From positions 1 to 50,635 of the forward strand of contig CALFSX010000221.1 of the NCBI GenBank assembly GCA_937916515.1: a stretch of DNA of 50,635 nt. Reading direction: 5' to 3'. The position numbers were made by a program, and so were the translations under genes. Of this stretch, positions 17,696 through 27,937 are shown in pieces. The stretch comes from an uncultured Planctomycetaceae bacterium (GTDB lineage Bacteria; Planctomycetota; Planctomycetia; Planctomycetales; Planctomycetaceae). A model generated the notes under the pieces. It saw nothing but the letters and a program-made list of their open reading frames with translations, had not been told where the DNA came from and ran no database searches. Each line of letters starts with the position of its first letter. Position 1 is the stretch's first letter.

Positions 17696-18382
17696 TTAGA
17701 ATCACATTCTGCAGATCGTAAATCGCGTTCACGCTCAAGTCGAAGTATTGCAATAAAACGAGAAACCAGGCCGCGACGAAGCAAAGCGAATGCGTTTCTG
17801 GAAAAACTGGCCTCATTACATGGTTTTCGTAACACAAACCGCAATTCAAAAACAATCCATCTCCGACGCTGTCACCGAAACCACAACGATTACGCCGAAT
17901 ATTCGCTGGAAGCCGCTTCCGCCAGAGAAAACGCTCAATCGATACTCAGGAATAATTCCGCATCTGGCGTTCGATAACGGAACCGCAAAGAAACGTCAAA
18001 AATCAGTGTGCAGCTATTACCCTGTATTGTTACTGCTTAGTCAAACATTCGCCAGACGTTTTTTCTTCAGCAGTCGAAAGGCCCTCATTGACAATGCACG
18101 GTTCCCACAAACGAACGCAAAAAATGCAGAACTGTGTTCGCTATCGGCGTCAGAACAAAAATTCACTGTAGCAACAAGCCTGCCGGATTTGGTAGATTCA
18201 AAAAAAGGGGCGGCTTGCCTTTTTGTCACCCAAGCTTCTTAGCGTAGGCCACTTGTTGACGTTAAGCCAATGCCTCACATCGACGCAGTCACGTTTTTTT
18301 GTCGGCGGCCAAATCTACGCGTCTCCGCGATACGCTTGTTTGGCAAATTTCGTTCAGTGAATTTCAGAGAAAAGGATCCGTC
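17696..18382. promoter_or_regulatory. Divergent intergenic region
   Basis: 687 bp between the minus-strand repeat protein and the plus-strand protease. A 150-codon frame is present but resembles no family. A 7-bp stem AAAAAGG...CCTTTTT lies near 18200-18225 and could act as a weak terminator in either direction. Promoters for both genes should be here; the boxes are not clear. Confidence 0.4.
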
Positions 18383-19567
18383 ATGAAGCAGATCTTCATT
18401 TGCTTTGTTTCCGGAATTGCAGGAGCGATCTTTACAGCATGGCTGGTGGCACCCGGACCAGGTTTAGCAGAAGCGTACGGCCAACAGCAGGGCAACCGTT
18501 CGACTCTGCAAATCCCCACCGCGCCCTCTGCCTCAGCCCCAAACTACGCCCGCAACGCAACTCGCTTTCCTGCGGCACCCAACGTTTACGATGCGGAAGG
18601 ACTCACGCCCGACGAGGCAGCCGCTGCCTATGTTTACGAAGTCAACAATCGCAGCGTCGCTAATATTGCCACACGGATTGAATCCGATCGTTTTGCGTTT
18701 CGAGAAAACCAAACAGAAGACGCGGGCTCCGGCTTCATCATCGACACCGCCGGCCACATCATGACGAATGCACACGTCATTGAAGATTCCGATCGCATCG
18801 TCGTGACGCTCTATAACGGAGATTCTCACGAAGCACAGGTCGTGGGCAAAGATCCGCTTAACGACATCGCCATTATTCGAATCGAAGCACCTCAGGAAGA
18901 CCTGTTTCCAGTCAGGATCGGCGATTCCAACATGCTGAAGGTTGGCTTCAAAGTCTTCGCCATCGGCAACCCGTTTGCGCTGGAACGGACGATGACAACC
19001 GGCATCATATCCAGCTTAAACCGCACCCTGCCCATCACGCGAGCTCGATCTATTAAGTCGGTGATTCAAATCGACGCGGCGATCAATCCTGGCAATTCCG
19101 GCGGCCCGCTGCTGGATTCACACGGCAGACTGATCGGCATGAACACCGCCATTGCCAGCAACACCGGCCAGAGCGCGGGAATCGGCTTTGCGATTCCATC
19201 AAGCCTTATCGTCAGGGTCATCCCCGAACTCATTAAACATGGTCGAGTGATCCGGCCCGACATCGGAATCCTGCAGGTTCTGAAAACCGAAGAAGGTCTC
19301 AGAATTCTGAGAATGGAACCCGGTGGAGCTGCCGCACAAGCGGGACTGAAGGGGCCAGCCATTATAAAACGCAAGCGAGGCTTCGTCGTGTTTGAAACGG
19401 AAGACCGCGATCAAGCCGACCTGATTGTCGGCGTGAACGGCAAAAAAACACTGAAGGTGGACGAATTCCTTTCAGATGTCGAAAGTCATCGCCCGGGCGA
19501 TATCATCACCCTGAACATCATCCGCCAGGGTCAGGCCCTGGACATAGACGTCAAGCTGACTGAGTGA
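18383..19567 (+). CDS. HtrA/DegP-like serine protease with one PDZ domain
   Basis: 394 residues from the ATG at 18383, preceded by AGAGAAAAGGA. The frame also opens at 18299, but that adds 28 residues before the signal. The N-terminal segment (IFICFVSGIAGAIFTAWLV) is a signal or membrane anchor. The trypsin-like triad is complete: His131 in TNAHV, Asp161 in DPLNDIAI and Ser239 in NPGNSGGP. One PDZ domain follows from about residue 280, with an unusual lysine/arginine-rich insert (IKRKRG). Such proteases degrade misfolded proteins in the periplasm. It appears monocistronic. Confidence 0.93.
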   Translation: MKQIFICFVSGIAGAIFTAWLVAPGPGLAEAYGQQQGNRSTLQIPTAPSASAPNYARNATRFPAAPNVYDAEGLTPDEAAAAYVYEVNNRSVANIATRIESDRFAFRENQTEDAGSGFIIDTAGHIMTNAHVIEDSDRIVVTLYNGDSHEAQVVGKDPLNDIAIIRIEAPQEDLFPVRIGDSNMLKVGFKVFAIGNPFALERTMTTGIISSLNRTLPITRARSIKSVIQIDAAINPGNSGGPLLDSHGRLIGMNTAIASNTGQSAGIGFAIPSSLIVRVIPELIKHGRVIRPDIGILQVLKTEEGLRILRMEPGGAAAQAGLKGPAIIKRKRGFVVFETEDRDQADLIVGVNGKKTLKVDEFLSDVESHRPGDIITLNIIRQGQALDIDVKLTE

Positions 19568-19671
19568 CGTCATCAGCCACAAACATCGCCGCTGACAGGT
19601 TGAACGTCGCAATGCCAATGCATGCTCAAGTCCGAATGCCTGTGCACCCGAACCAAACTTGGCATTAAACT

Positions 19672-20424
19672 CTAGCGACCTTCGCGCAATCGATCGCCCA
19701 GAAAATTATCCAGTTCCGGTATGTGGTAGATCTTGTCGGCCGTCTTGTTGATGTCGTATTCGACTCGATGAAACTTCACCGTGTTGCCATCCACTGTCAC
19801 ATAAGAAGATCGTGGATCATTGTTTCTTGGCTGCCCAACAGAACCAACGTTGATCATCACCTTTTGAACACCGAGTTCGTAGGTGAAGTCGATTTCTTTG
19901 GGGTCCAGAAATTCAAGAGTATCAGTAAACACACCTGGAATGTGCGTGTGCCCCTGAAAACAATATTGTGGCACCAACGCGAAGATTTTTTCCATCTTCA
20001 CCTGATTATAAATGTCATCAGGAAACACATATTCATTCAACGGGTTGCGAGCTGAACCGTGAACATACATGGTCTTCTCATCGTCGCTGATATGACGACG
20101 ATTAAGCTCCCCAAGAAACTCCCAACGGCTTTCTGCTTTCGGCCCGGTGGATTTTTCAAGAACTGATCGAGTCCAGAAAATGGCTCGCTCAGCGCCGGCA
20201 TTAAAACCTTCCGGATCAAACAATGCTGCCTGGTCGTGGTTGCCCAGCAGGCACATATCAACATCCATGACGCGATCGATACACTCACATGGATTCGGAC
20301 CGTAGCCAACAATGTCGCCTAGACAAAAGATCTCCGTAATACCTTTGGATTCGATGTCTGCCAACACCGCTTCCAAGGCTTCCAGATTTCCGTGGATGTC
20401 GCTTATGAGAGCTCTCAAGTTCAC
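19672..20424 (-). CDS. Calcineurin-like metallophosphoesterase
   Basis: 250 residues. All signature blocks of the YfcE/diadenosine tetraphosphatase-like group are present in order: [10 protein letters not shown] at the N terminus, [16 protein letters not shown], and GHTHIPGVF, with a dinuclear metal site expected. No signal peptide is present, so it is cytosolic. The substrate may be a phosphodiester or phosphoprotein; not assignable. The start codon is GTG at 20424 with a TAGGAAC just upstream. Confidence 0.9.
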   Translation of the reverse strand: MNLRALISDIHGNLEALEAVLADIESKGITEIFCLGDIVGYGPNPCECIDRVMDVDMCLLGNHDQAALFDPEGFNAGAERAIFWTRSVLEKSTGPKAESRWEFLGELNRRHISDDEKTMYVHGSARNPLNEYVFPDDIYNQVKMEKIFALVPQYCFQGHTHIPGVFTDTLEFLDPKEIDFTYELGVQKVMINVGSVGQPRNNDPRSSYVTVDGNTVKFHRVEYDINKTADKIYHIPELDNFLGDRLREGR

Positions 20425-20863
20425 GTTCCTACTGTCGGCTGAACCGCAGTTGCTCGAATTTTTCAGAGGTTGGTAAATATCGCCCCAAAGGGACCGCCTT
20501 GCAGGCTAAGGTTGCCTGTCCGACAAATTTTCACACATCAAATCGCCGTTGAAAGGGATTTGTCGCAACATTTCCCGTACATCTCTTCCAATCGACTCGA
20601 AACACAGCGAGGTAAACGGTCATCGTGCGAAATTCGACGCTGACTTAGCATTCCCCCGGTGGCTTTGTGCAGGATTCGACCGACCTTCGCCAAATCACAT
20701 ATCGTGACTGACTGTCAAATCTTTGCCAACCAGACCAATCGGTGTGGAGATAGGCAAAAGCTGGTAAGTTTACGGACGGAACACAGTGTCAACAACCCGC
20801 AGCCACTTTCTGTAAGTCCCAATCAGCAAAAAAGACGGATGAAGGCTTGTTCTTCAGAATTAT
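20425..20863. other. Intergenic region
   Basis: 439 bp between two minus-strand genes. I see no gene, terminator or repeat I can support. Short complementary stretches near 20500-20525 (TTGCAGGC ... GCCTGT) are too weak to call. Confidence 0.35.
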
Positions 20864-22051
20864 TCACCTCAACCGCGGGTTTTCATACCAAATCACTCCC
20901 AAATTGCTGCGTTCTTCACAGGTCAACAGGTCCAAATCGCCGTCTGCATCGATATCCAACAGTTCAATTCGATCGAACTTCTCACCAATTTCGGTCCCGC
21001 TGATATCATGAAAGGCCCAGCTTTCGCCGTCCGTTACTGAAACAGATCCGCCAACGGAACCTTCCAGCCAATATGCACCGCATTTACCTTTCGCCAGCCC
21101 GCTGGTACACACAAGGTCGAACTGGCCATCGCCATTCAGATCGCTGATTGCCACTCCCTTGCCCGCCCCACTTTGCGGCGGATGCTGCACTCGACGAAGG
21201 TCCCATGGCTTAGTCACATCTTCGCCGGAGGATAAAATCATCACGTGTTCATTGCGAGTATTGCAGGCGATCACCCAACGACCGTCAATTTTGACAACGT
21301 CCAAAAACATAACTTCCAGTCCCTGGCCACCGATGTCGTGATCAGCCCATTTGTTATCGGGAAGTTTTTCCAACCAGCCAACTCCACAACGTTTGCCTTT
21401 GCGGTCTGAATAAACAATATCCAAGTCACCATCTTCATCAAGATCGATCGCCCTCAAAGACATGACCCACCCGGCGTCGCGAAGTTTCTGAAAGCTACGC
21501 GACGGAAGATCAAACAATGAAATTTGTCCCGACGGTTCTTTGCTGCCAAACACAAGCGACGTCGGATCAAGCGGACAACAAAACATCCAACACGTGACAT
21601 TTTCAGACGCTTCAACCTGCTGAGTCGTCCACTTCTCGCGTTGAAGTATTGCTGCAGAACCGCCGGAGCCCGCAACAGGAAATCCGCCTGGATTCAGATG
21701 AAAATAGATCGCTCGCTCTTTGCCTTCGCAGCAGCTGACAACATCCAACCAGCCATCGCCGTTAACATCAACACCTACGGCGTCTTCCGGAGACTTTACC
21801 TCGCCAACTTCAACAGCTGGCCAAAGCTCCGCCACTTTTTTCGCGTCGGGTTGAAAGCATACTCGAATGCGACCACCTTCTTCCCAGCCGGTCACGATGT
21901 CTAATTTTCCATCGCGGTCAAAGTCGGCCAGCCGAACGCCATCCGCACCACGCGATGCTCGATCGATGGTATGCAATTTCCAGGGTTCAGCCGCTGGCAC
22001 CCCAATGCAGTAGAACAGAAAGGCACAGCACATCGAAAGGCGTATCAGCAT
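20864..22051 (-). CDS. Exported FG-GAP/VCBS repeat protein
   Basis: 395 residues. The signal peptide is about residues 1-21 (MCCAFLFYCIGVPAAEP). At least five calcium-binding-type blade motifs of the form Dx(D/N)xDGxxD are visible (DFDRDGKLDI, DVNGDGWLDV, DLDEDGDLDI, DLNGDGQFDL and DIDADGDLDL), which imply a beta-propeller. Such proteins bind ligands or surfaces outside the cytoplasm. It follows the EVE gene after a 15-bp gap on the same strand, so it is probably cotranscribed with it. Confidence 0.88.
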   Translation of the reverse strand: MLIRLSMCCAFLFYCIGVPAAEPWKLHTIDRASRGADGVRLADFDRDGKLDIVTGWEEGGRIRVCFQPDAKKVAELWPAVEVGEVKSPEDAVGVDVNGDGWLDVVSCCEGKERAIYFHLNPGGFPVAGSGGSAAILQREKWTTQQVEASENVTCWMFCCPLDPTSLVFGSKEPSGQISLFDLPSRSFQKLRDAGWVMSLRAIDLDEDGDLDIVYSDRKGKRCGVGWLEKLPDNKWADHDIGGQGLEVMFLDVVKIDGRWVIACNTRNEHVMILSSGEDVTKPWDLRRVQHPPQSGAGKGVAISDLNGDGQFDLVCTSGLAKGKCGAYWLEGSVGGSVSVTDGESWAFHDISGTEIGEKFDRIELLDIDADGDLDLLTCEERSNLGVIWYENPRLR

Positions 22052-22066
22052 GACGAAACCCGTCTA

Positions 22067-22555
22067 TTATTTGGGAGACACGCCAGCCAGCTTGTGGACA
22101 GCCATCCATTCTTTTTCAGTGACCGGTGTAATTGACAGCCGGCTGCCTTTGCTCATCACCGCCATTTCGGAAGCAACCTTGTCCAGCTTCAGTTGCTCTC
22201 GCGTCACTGGCGTCTTAAACACCTGCTTCAACACAATGTCCACCATATACCACGTTGGTTTTTCTGCCGTGCTTTTCGGGTCGAAGTACTTGTGTTCCGG
22301 GTCCAGAGCAAAAAAATCCGGATAGCCTGGCTTCACAATTTCGGCAGTTCCAGCAATCACCATCGGATCAACTCGACTGTGATAAAACAGTACTCCGTCG
22401 CCTTTCTGCATATCATCACGCAGCATATTGCGAACCTGATAATTGCGCACACCTTCCCAGGACGTCCGCTTTCCTTTCGCAGTCGCCAGATCATCAATTG
22501 AAAACACAAACGGCTCTGATTTGAACAACCAGAATTTCCTTTCCCCATCCGCCAT
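22067..22555 (-). CDS. EVE-domain protein
   Basis: About 162 residues, nearly all of it one EVE domain (WLFKSEPFVFSIDDL ... TSWEGVRNYQVRNMLRDDMQKGDGVLFYHS ... PTWYMVDI). EVE is a PUA-like fold that in characterised members binds modified bases, including modified cytosine. The start at ATG 22555 (MADGERKFW) fits relatives better than the upstream ATG at 22570. It lies in a cluster of minus-strand genes with an exo/endonuclease/phosphatase gene 60 bp upstream. A restriction or modified-DNA role is possible but not supported by any other gene here. Confidence 0.93.
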   Translation of the reverse strand: MADGERKFWLFKSEPFVFSIDDLATAKGKRTSWEGVRNYQVRNMLRDDMQKGDGVLFYHSRVDPMVIAGTAEIVKPGYPDFFALDPEHKYFDPKSTAEKPTWYMVDIVLKQVFKTPVTREQLKLDKVASEMAVMSKGSRLSITPVTEKEWMAVHKLAGVSPK

Positions 22556-22617
22556 TGTCTGTTCTTTCAACCGTCTTAATTAAAAATTGCACCGCCGCCA
22601 AACCAGCAGACCTTGTA

Positions 22618-23511
22618 TCACTCATTGCCCAAAACTGCAGTGACCGGGAAATGATCAGAAGGTGTGCGTCCGTCGCGTTCCGTTCTGTCAATGTCAGCCC
22701 GTCGAACGATCCAATTGCGAGACACGCCAATCCAGTCAATGCGAGCCCCCTTGGTCTCAGCCGCCTTGAAACCTGAAAAAGTACCATCGTCCGGCGTGGC
22801 ATCCGGATGAGTAACTCTAAACGAATCGACAAGAGCAGAATCCGTGCCGCCCACTTCTCCAAACATCGCTTTGTACGGATCACTCGACTCACCGGCATTG
22901 AAGTCGCCCGTCACAACAATCCGACAACCACCAGCAACAGCTGCCGCGCGTTTACGGACCAACAACGAAGACTGATGTCTCGCTTCAGCACCTCGATGAT
23001 CAAAATGGGCATTGAAAAACATAATTGGAGCTGCTTCTGCAGCTTTGCGGTCCTTCAACTTCACCCACGTCACCATGCGAGGCAGAGAACTGTCCCAGCT
23101 TTTGCTGCCGATCACTTCGGGAGTTTCACTCAACCAAAAATGGCCCGCATCAAGTTGCTCGAACCGATCGCGCCGATAGTACAGCGCCATCATTTCACCA
23201 GCGTCCTTGCCGTCGTCACGTCCGACACCCAGCACTTCATACTCCGGCAGGTGTTTGGCAAGAAAATCGCGTTGAAACTTTAGAGTTTCCTGCGTACCCA
23301 AAAGATCGGGTTGAAATGCCTTAATCGTCTCAACAACAAAGTCGCAACGATTGTCCCAGTGATTTTCGCCGTCCCTTGCGGTCCCGAAACGAATATTAAA
23401 ACTCATGACTCGAACATCACTGGCTTCGTCAGCAAAGCCCGCTTGCGGAATCACAGCGATGGCCGCAACGAAAGCTGCCAGCAACAAGTTAAACGATAGA
23501 TAACGTGACAT
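22618..23511 (-). CDS. Exported endonuclease/exonuclease/phosphatase family protein
   Basis: About 297 residues from ATG 23511, with a signal peptide (LLLAAFVAAIAVIPQAGFA). The fold signatures are VMSFNIRFG, a TQET catalytic Glu block, NAHFDHRG, TGDFNA and SDHFPV at the C terminus. The family includes nucleases, sphingomyelinase-like and other phosphodiesterases. Export suggests scavenging of phosphodiesters, but the substrate cannot be assigned. Confidence 0.88.
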   Translation of the reverse strand: MSRYLSFNLLLAAFVAAIAVIPQAGFADEASDVRVMSFNIRFGTARDGENHWDNRCDFVVETIKAFQPDLLGTQETLKFQRDFLAKHLPEYEVLGVGRDDGKDAGEMMALYYRRDRFEQLDAGHFWLSETPEVIGSKSWDSSLPRMVTWVKLKDRKAAEAAPIMFFNAHFDHRGAEARHQSSLLVRKRAAAVAGGCRIVVTGDFNAGESSDPYKAMFGEVGGTDSALVDSFRVTHPDATPDDGTFSGFKAAETKGARIDWIGVSRNWIVRRADIDRTERDGRTPSDHFPVTAVLGNE

Positions 23512-23577
23512 CAAATCTGCCTTCCCCAATAAAACGGTCTGGCCTGTCGACCACCAGTGAAACGAATCGCATCACTA

Positions 23578-24558
23578 TTAAATCGCCGCTGGCTTTTGCT
23601 TTAACCCGCACGCAGAACGAACTCGCTCAATCACTTCTCGCGCCTTAGTGCGAGCCGTCTTTGCTCCAGCCTGCAAAATATCTTCTACGTCATCTGTCCG
23701 ACCTTCCAAATCTGTTCGGCGTTCAAATGCGGCTCCAAACTTTGCCATCGTGGCTTCGTACAAAGCGTTCTTGGCTTCGCCGTAGCCCATGCCGCCGGCT
23801 CGATAACGTGAGGCAAGTTCCGCCTGTTGCTCGTCCGTTGAAAACAGCTTGTACAATGTAAACACCGCACACTGCTCGGGATCCTTCACATCCTCTACGG
23901 TTTTCGAATCTGTTTTGATTTGATTGATCTGCTTTTTCAGCCGTTTGGGAGTATCAAACAGTGGAATTGTGTTGCCGTAGCTTTTGGACATCTTTTCGCC
24001 ATCGGTGCCAACCACTTTGGCTGACGAATCCAGCACGTGAGCATTTGGCAGCACCAGACATTCGTCGTAAAGCGAATTAAACCGCTGAGCCAGATCCCGA
24101 GTCACCTCAATGTGCTGGACCTGATCCTGTCCAACCGGCACAACATCGCTGTCGTACATCAAAATGTCAGCCGCCATCAACACCGGATAGGTAAATAAGC
24201 CCGCATCAGCGGCAATCCCTTTCGCCTTTTTGTCTTTGAACGCGTGACACTTTTCCAGCAGGTGCATCTGAGTAATGGTCATCAGTAACCAGGTCAGCTC
24301 AGTCACTTCCGGAACATCCGACTGCCGAAACAACGTCGCCCTGGCTGGATCAAGCCCCAATGCCAACAGATCCAATGCCGAATCCTGAATATTCTGCCGC
24401 AACACATCCGGCTCACGGACCGTCGTCAGAGCATGCAGGTCGGCAATAAAATAATAAGACTGCTCGCTCCCCTGCATCGCAATATACTGTTGGATCGCTC
24501 CAAAATAATTGCCCCAGTGAAATCGACCGGTCGGTTGAATGCCAGAAAGCACCTTCAT
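23578..24558 (-). CDS. trpS: Tryptophanyl-tRNA synthetase
   Basis: 326 residues, the usual bacterial length. It charges tRNA-Trp with tryptophan using ATP. The HIGH-like motif is in [14 protein letters not shown] (residues 9-21; His-Trp-Gly-Asn in place of the more usual His-Leu-Gly-Asn). KMSKS is at residues 189-193 ([12 protein letters not shown]). The class I Rossmann order is intact. It is a monocistronic housekeeping gene; the 119-bp repeat copy 2 lies just upstream of its start. Confidence 0.97.
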   Translation of the reverse strand: MKVLSGIQPTGRFHWGNYFGAIQQYIAMQGSEQSYYFIADLHALTTVREPDVLRQNIQDSALDLLALGLDPARATLFRQSDVPEVTELTWLLMTITQMHLLEKCHAFKDKKAKGIAADAGLFTYPVLMAADILMYDSDVVPVGQDQVQHIEVTRDLAQRFNSLYDECLVLPNAHVLDSSAKVVGTDGEKMSKSYGNTIPLFDTPKRLKKQINQIKTDSKTVEDVKDPEQCAVFTLYKLFSTDEQQAELASRYRAGGMGYGEAKNALYEATMAKFGAAFERRTDLEGRTDDVEDILQAGAKTARTKAREVIERVRSACGLKQKPAAI

Positions 24559-24658
24559 AATTTCGCGTTCATCGTGTTACAAAAGTAGAAAGACAACAAT
24601 TACGTTCAGTCTTTCGAAATCATTAAAACTCGGCAGCCCAACACAAAACGAAACCGGC

Positions 24659-24777
24659 TAGTGCTGCGTCACCGCTAAGAATCAGGATTTTTCGTAGGGG
24701 ATCTTGTTAAAGATTCGCGTGTCGCAGGATCTTTAACAAGATCCACTACTCTAAGATTGAGCTTTGATGCAGCACTA
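24659..24777. repeat. 119-bp MITE-like element, copy 2
   Basis: Same length as copy 1 (6025-6143), with the first 27 bases identical. The ends TAGTGCTGCGTCA...TGATGCAGCACTA are well-preserved terminal inverted repeats. The interior arms have changed together: a G-C pair in copy 1 (TTGTGAAAG / CTTTCACAA) is a T-A pair here (TTGTTAAAG / CTTTAACAA). It is placed between trpS and pyrD. Confidence 0.8.
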
Positions 24778-24825
24778 ACACATTGCCCTGAAATCAGTCA
24801 TCCGGGCAAACAATCTTCAGCCGAA

Positions 24826-25746
24826 TCAATCACGCTTCGGAATCCTTAGCGTACCGACAAGCTCTGAAATGTTGCTGACGCCTTCCTGCTGGACAACGTC
24901 TGCCAACTGCTTGACCAGTTCGTTTGACAGCCCGGGATTGTAAAAGTTCGCGGTACCGATCTGCACGGCAGACGCCCCCGCAATCAGAAACTCCATTACA
25001 TCATCCAGACACTGAATTCCGCCAACGCCAATGATCGGAATCTTCACCGCCTGAGCAACCTGCCACACAATTCGCAGTGCCAATGGCTTGATGGCCGGAC
25101 CACTCAGCCCTCCCAGCACGTTGCCTAAGACCGGTTGTCGCTTTCGCCAGTTAATGGCCATTCCCTGAAACGTATTAATCAACGACACCGCGTCAGCTCC
25201 CGCATCGGCTACCGCCTGAGCAATCGGAATAACGCTGGTAACATTGGGCGTCAGCTTGGCAATAACTGGAAGGTCGCCGGCACTACAAACAGTGCGGACA
25301 ACATCAGCCGCCAGTTCTGGATTGGTGCCGAAGTCGATGCCACCGGAAACATTGGGGCAGCTTATGTTCAGCTCAACAGCGGCAACGCCTTCAGCAGCGT
25401 TCAATACGTCCGCCATACGTTTGAATTCGTCATTTGTCCTGGCAGCGATGTTGACGATGACCGCGGTTCCAAGTCCCGCAAGGTAGGGTAGTTTCTCAGC
25501 GACGAATTGATCAAAGCCATCGTTATCAAGCCCGATGGAATTCAGCATCCCACTGGCAGTCTCAACCGTTCTTGGTGGAGGATTTCCAGCTCGAGGCAGC
25601 GGCGTTACCGTCTTGGGGATGATGCCGCCCAGTTGAGCGAAATCAACGAAGGCCGTCATTTCTTTGGCATAGCCGAACGTACCGGAAGCCACCAGAACCG
25701 GGTTATTTAACGACAGGCGATTTAATTGAACAGCAAGCGGATTCAT
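24826..25746 (-). CDS. pyrD: Dihydroorotate dehydrogenase, class 1B
   Basis: 306 residues. It oxidises dihydroorotate to orotate in pyrimidine synthesis. Family marks are [14 protein letters not shown] at the N terminus, [16 protein letters not shown] with the active-site Cys and substrate-binding Asn, [25 protein letters not shown], and [26 protein letters not shown] at the flavin phosphate site. The soluble class 1B fold normally needs the PyrK electron-transfer subunit, and no pyrK is seen nearby. Confidence 0.95.
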   Translation of the reverse strand: MNPLAVQLNRLSLNNPVLVASGTFGYAKEMTAFVDFAQLGGIIPKTVTPLPRAGNPPPRTVETASGMLNSIGLDNDGFDQFVAEKLPYLAGLGTAVIVNIAARTNDEFKRMADVLNAAEGVAAVELNISCPNVSGGIDFGTNPELAADVVRTVCSAGDLPVIAKLTPNVTSVIPIAQAVADAGADAVSLINTFQGMAINWRKRQPVLGNVLGGLSGPAIKPLALRIVWQVAQAVKIPIIGVGGIQCLDDVMEFLIAGASAVQIGTANFYNPGLSNELVKQLADVVQQEGVSNISELVGTLRIPKRD

Positions 25747-25928
25747 GAACTGGTTCGATCGATCGTGAACGTATTTTCAGTAAGACACGCAGGATAACAA
25801 TCATCATCATCGATCAACAGCACCGCACCAACCTGACTTGATGTTTCAGAAAGACAATTTTCCAGAATCGCTGTGCGCCTGCAAAGCCGCAAAAAACACC
25901 AAAAAATGCCAACCAGCCCGAACAGGAT

Positions 25929-27125
25929 TCATCCCGGGCGAGGCAACGGTTTATGCTGAGCATCGTGCTGCACGGTGGATGCACGACGCAGCTTGCCGGT
26001 TCCGAATCGACTTCGAATCTGGTCCGCCAGCTGATCCAGCTTAGTCTCGCGCTGATCCGGAACGACCTCGTCGTCAAACAACGATTTCTGAACCATCGCT
26101 TTCGATCGCAGATTGGAAACTCCCATCCCCAGCAATCTCACCACCAATCGACGATCTGGCAACTCAGAAGCCAGCAGTTCAGAAGCCACGTCCCACAATT
26201 TCCGAGTGGAATCGGAATGAGACGACAGACTTTTCGACCGAGTAATCGTATCAAAGTTGCCGTAACGAACCTTCAAATGAATCGTGCGACCTTCGACACC
26301 ATGAGATCGCAGTCGATGCCCAACCTGTTCAGTTAGCTCCATCAGCCAGGCTCGCAGCACTTCCATATCAACAACGTCAACGGCAAACGTGGTTTCATGC
26401 GAAATGGATTTGGCTTCGCGATCGGCAATCACCTGGCGATCGTCGATTCCGCGAGCCAGCTTCCAGAAATGTTCGCCGCTGCTACCGAATTCACGATTCA
26501 GCCGTTCAACGGATAGCTGCCGCAGTTGAGCAATCGTGGTCACACCCAAAGCTTCAAATTTTCGGTTCGTTACTTTTCCGACGCCCCAGATTCGGCTTAC
26601 AGGCAACGCATCCAACACTCGCTGCACATCGTCCGGCTGAATTACGGTAAAGCCGTCCGGCTTATCCATGTCGCTTGCCAGTTTTGCCAGATATTTGTTG
26701 GGCGCAACACCGACCGACGCCACCAGATTCAGTTCGCGGCGAATATCTTCTTTGATGGCGCGACCAATCGATTCCACAGAACCAAACAACTGCACACTGC
26801 CGTTCGCATCCAGAAACGCTTCATCCAAAGACAGCGGCTCAACGGTTGGAGTGTAGCGGTTGAAGATTTCGCGAATCTTCTGTGAAACCTGAGCATAGTG
26901 CTCCATACGAGGTCGCAGCACAATCGCATCAGGACACAACCTCAACGCCTGCCCCGACGCCATGGCACTGTGAACGCCAAATGTACGAGCCACATAGTTG
27001 GCGGCCGCGACAACTCCACGACCTTCAGGAGTACCACCAACAATAACTGGCTTGCCACACAAGTCCGGATTGTCACGTTCTTCAACCGACGCATAAAACG
27101 CATCCATATCAACATGCAGAATCAT
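25929..27125 (-). CDS. dinB: DNA polymerase IV (Y family)
   Basis: 398 residues from ATG 27125. The open frame starts at 27173, but the added 16 residues lie outside the conserved start MILHVDMDAFYASVE. It performs translesion synthesis. Palm motifs are DMDAFYASVE and PLSLDEAFLD with the catalytic acidic residues; helix-hairpin-helix, thumb and little-finger regions follow to residue 350. The C terminus (QKSLFDDE) resembles a clamp-binding motif. A GAACA-N7-TGTTC inverted repeat at 27199-27215 lies upstream and could be a control site. Confidence 0.95.
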   Translation of the reverse strand: MILHVDMDAFYASVEERDNPDLCGKPVIVGGTPEGRGVVAAANYVARTFGVHSAMASGQALRLCPDAIVLRPRMEHYAQVSQKIREIFNRYTPTVEPLSLDEAFLDANGSVQLFGSVESIGRAIKEDIRRELNLVASVGVAPNKYLAKLASDMDKPDGFTVIQPDDVQRVLDALPVSRIWGVGKVTNRKFEALGVTTIAQLRQLSVERLNREFGSSGEHFWKLARGIDDRQVIADREAKSISHETTFAVDVVDMEVLRAWLMELTEQVGHRLRSHGVEGRTIHLKVRYGNFDTITRSKSLSSHSDSTRKLWDVASELLASELPDRRLVVRLLGMGVSNLRSKAMVQKSLFDDEVVPDQRETKLDQLADQIRSRFGTGKLRRASTVQHDAQHKPLPRPG

Positions 27126-27497
27126 CGCGAATCGATCCCAACGAGAAAACAGAGGCCGTGCATAGTAGGCCAATCAGCTGAGACTTGCATTCCTACCAGA
27201 ACACACTGGTTGTTCCGTAGAAAAGCCCGATCCGGGTAAACAGGATATATTCCACACAGTACGAGATCCGTTGCGTGCGAACGTAAGCAAGCGTGAAACC
27301 CTGTAAACCAACCGGGAGGAACTCACCCAATAACCATCGGCAGCCTGCCGACCATCCTTAAGCAAACACACATTGTCGCCACTTCCACCATGACTCGAAT
27401 CCGCAACACTCCCAGGGAATCCTCAGGGTGTCAATTCCGCGTCGGTTCTGCCGCAGAAACTGGATTCCACCGTTTCAACTTTGCTAGAATCGGCTCC
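27126..27497. promoter_or_regulatory. Divergent dinB / AP2-protein intergenic region
   Basis: 372 bp. An inverted repeat, GAACA-N7-TGTTC at 27199-27215, is 74-90 bp upstream of the dinB ATG. It is the only site I can point to as a possible operator. No repeat element or RNA gene is seen. Confidence 0.35.
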
Positions 27498-27860
27498 ATG
27501 AAAAACATGCTAAACATTCGCAAAGAATCAAACGGCTGGGTCGTCCGTTTCGTCAGAAATGGCACGGAGTACTCAAAGTACTTTCGCTTTTCCGACGGCG
27601 GAGTTCGCAAGTCAATGGCACGCGCCAAACAATGGCGAGACGAACAACTGGCCAAGCTTGGCCCAAGACAGTGGCGTCGAGGCCCTAACCGATCAAAGCC
27701 CACCAACAACACTTCGGGCATCGTGGGAGTCAGCAAGAACGTCTATAACCGCTGGGTGGCGTCATGGAACGAAGACGGTAAACAACGCTTCAAAACCTTC
27801 CGCACGAAAAAGGAAGCTGTTGCCCACCGCAAAGCGCAAATTGAACGACTGGCCGATTAA
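27498..27860 (+). CDS. Small stand-alone protein with AP2-like DNA-binding domains
   Basis: 120 residues from ATG 27498; the frame opens at 27390, but the first 36 residues look non-coding. The C-terminal half (SGIVGVSKNVYNRWVASWNEDGKQRFKTFRTKKEA) is a clear bacterial AP2/ERF-type domain. The N-terminal half (GWVVRFVRNGTEYSKYFRF...AKQWRDEQL) has the same spacing and aromatic pattern, so it is a second, degenerate copy. AP2 domains usually accompany homing endonucleases or integrases, but no nuclease or recombinase domain is fused here. The protein is basic and probably binds DNA. Confidence 0.8.
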   Translation: MKNMLNIRKESNGWVVRFVRNGTEYSKYFRFSDGGVRKSMARAKQWRDEQLAKLGPRQWRRGPNRSKPTNNTSGIVGVSKNVYNRWVASWNEDGKQRFKTFRTKKEAVAHRKAQIERLAD

Positions 27861-27937
27861 GCCAGTTTGTGACGACCTCCCGTAATCGCTCGTCAGCATC
27901 GCTGCGGTGAAAAAATTCGCGACTGGCAGACGTTTCA

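Noticed and set aside
17790-18242. 150-codon plus-strand frame in the gap before the HtrA-like gene
   Set aside because: No family resemblance, no ribosome-binding site, and codon use unlike the neighbours; treated as intergenic.
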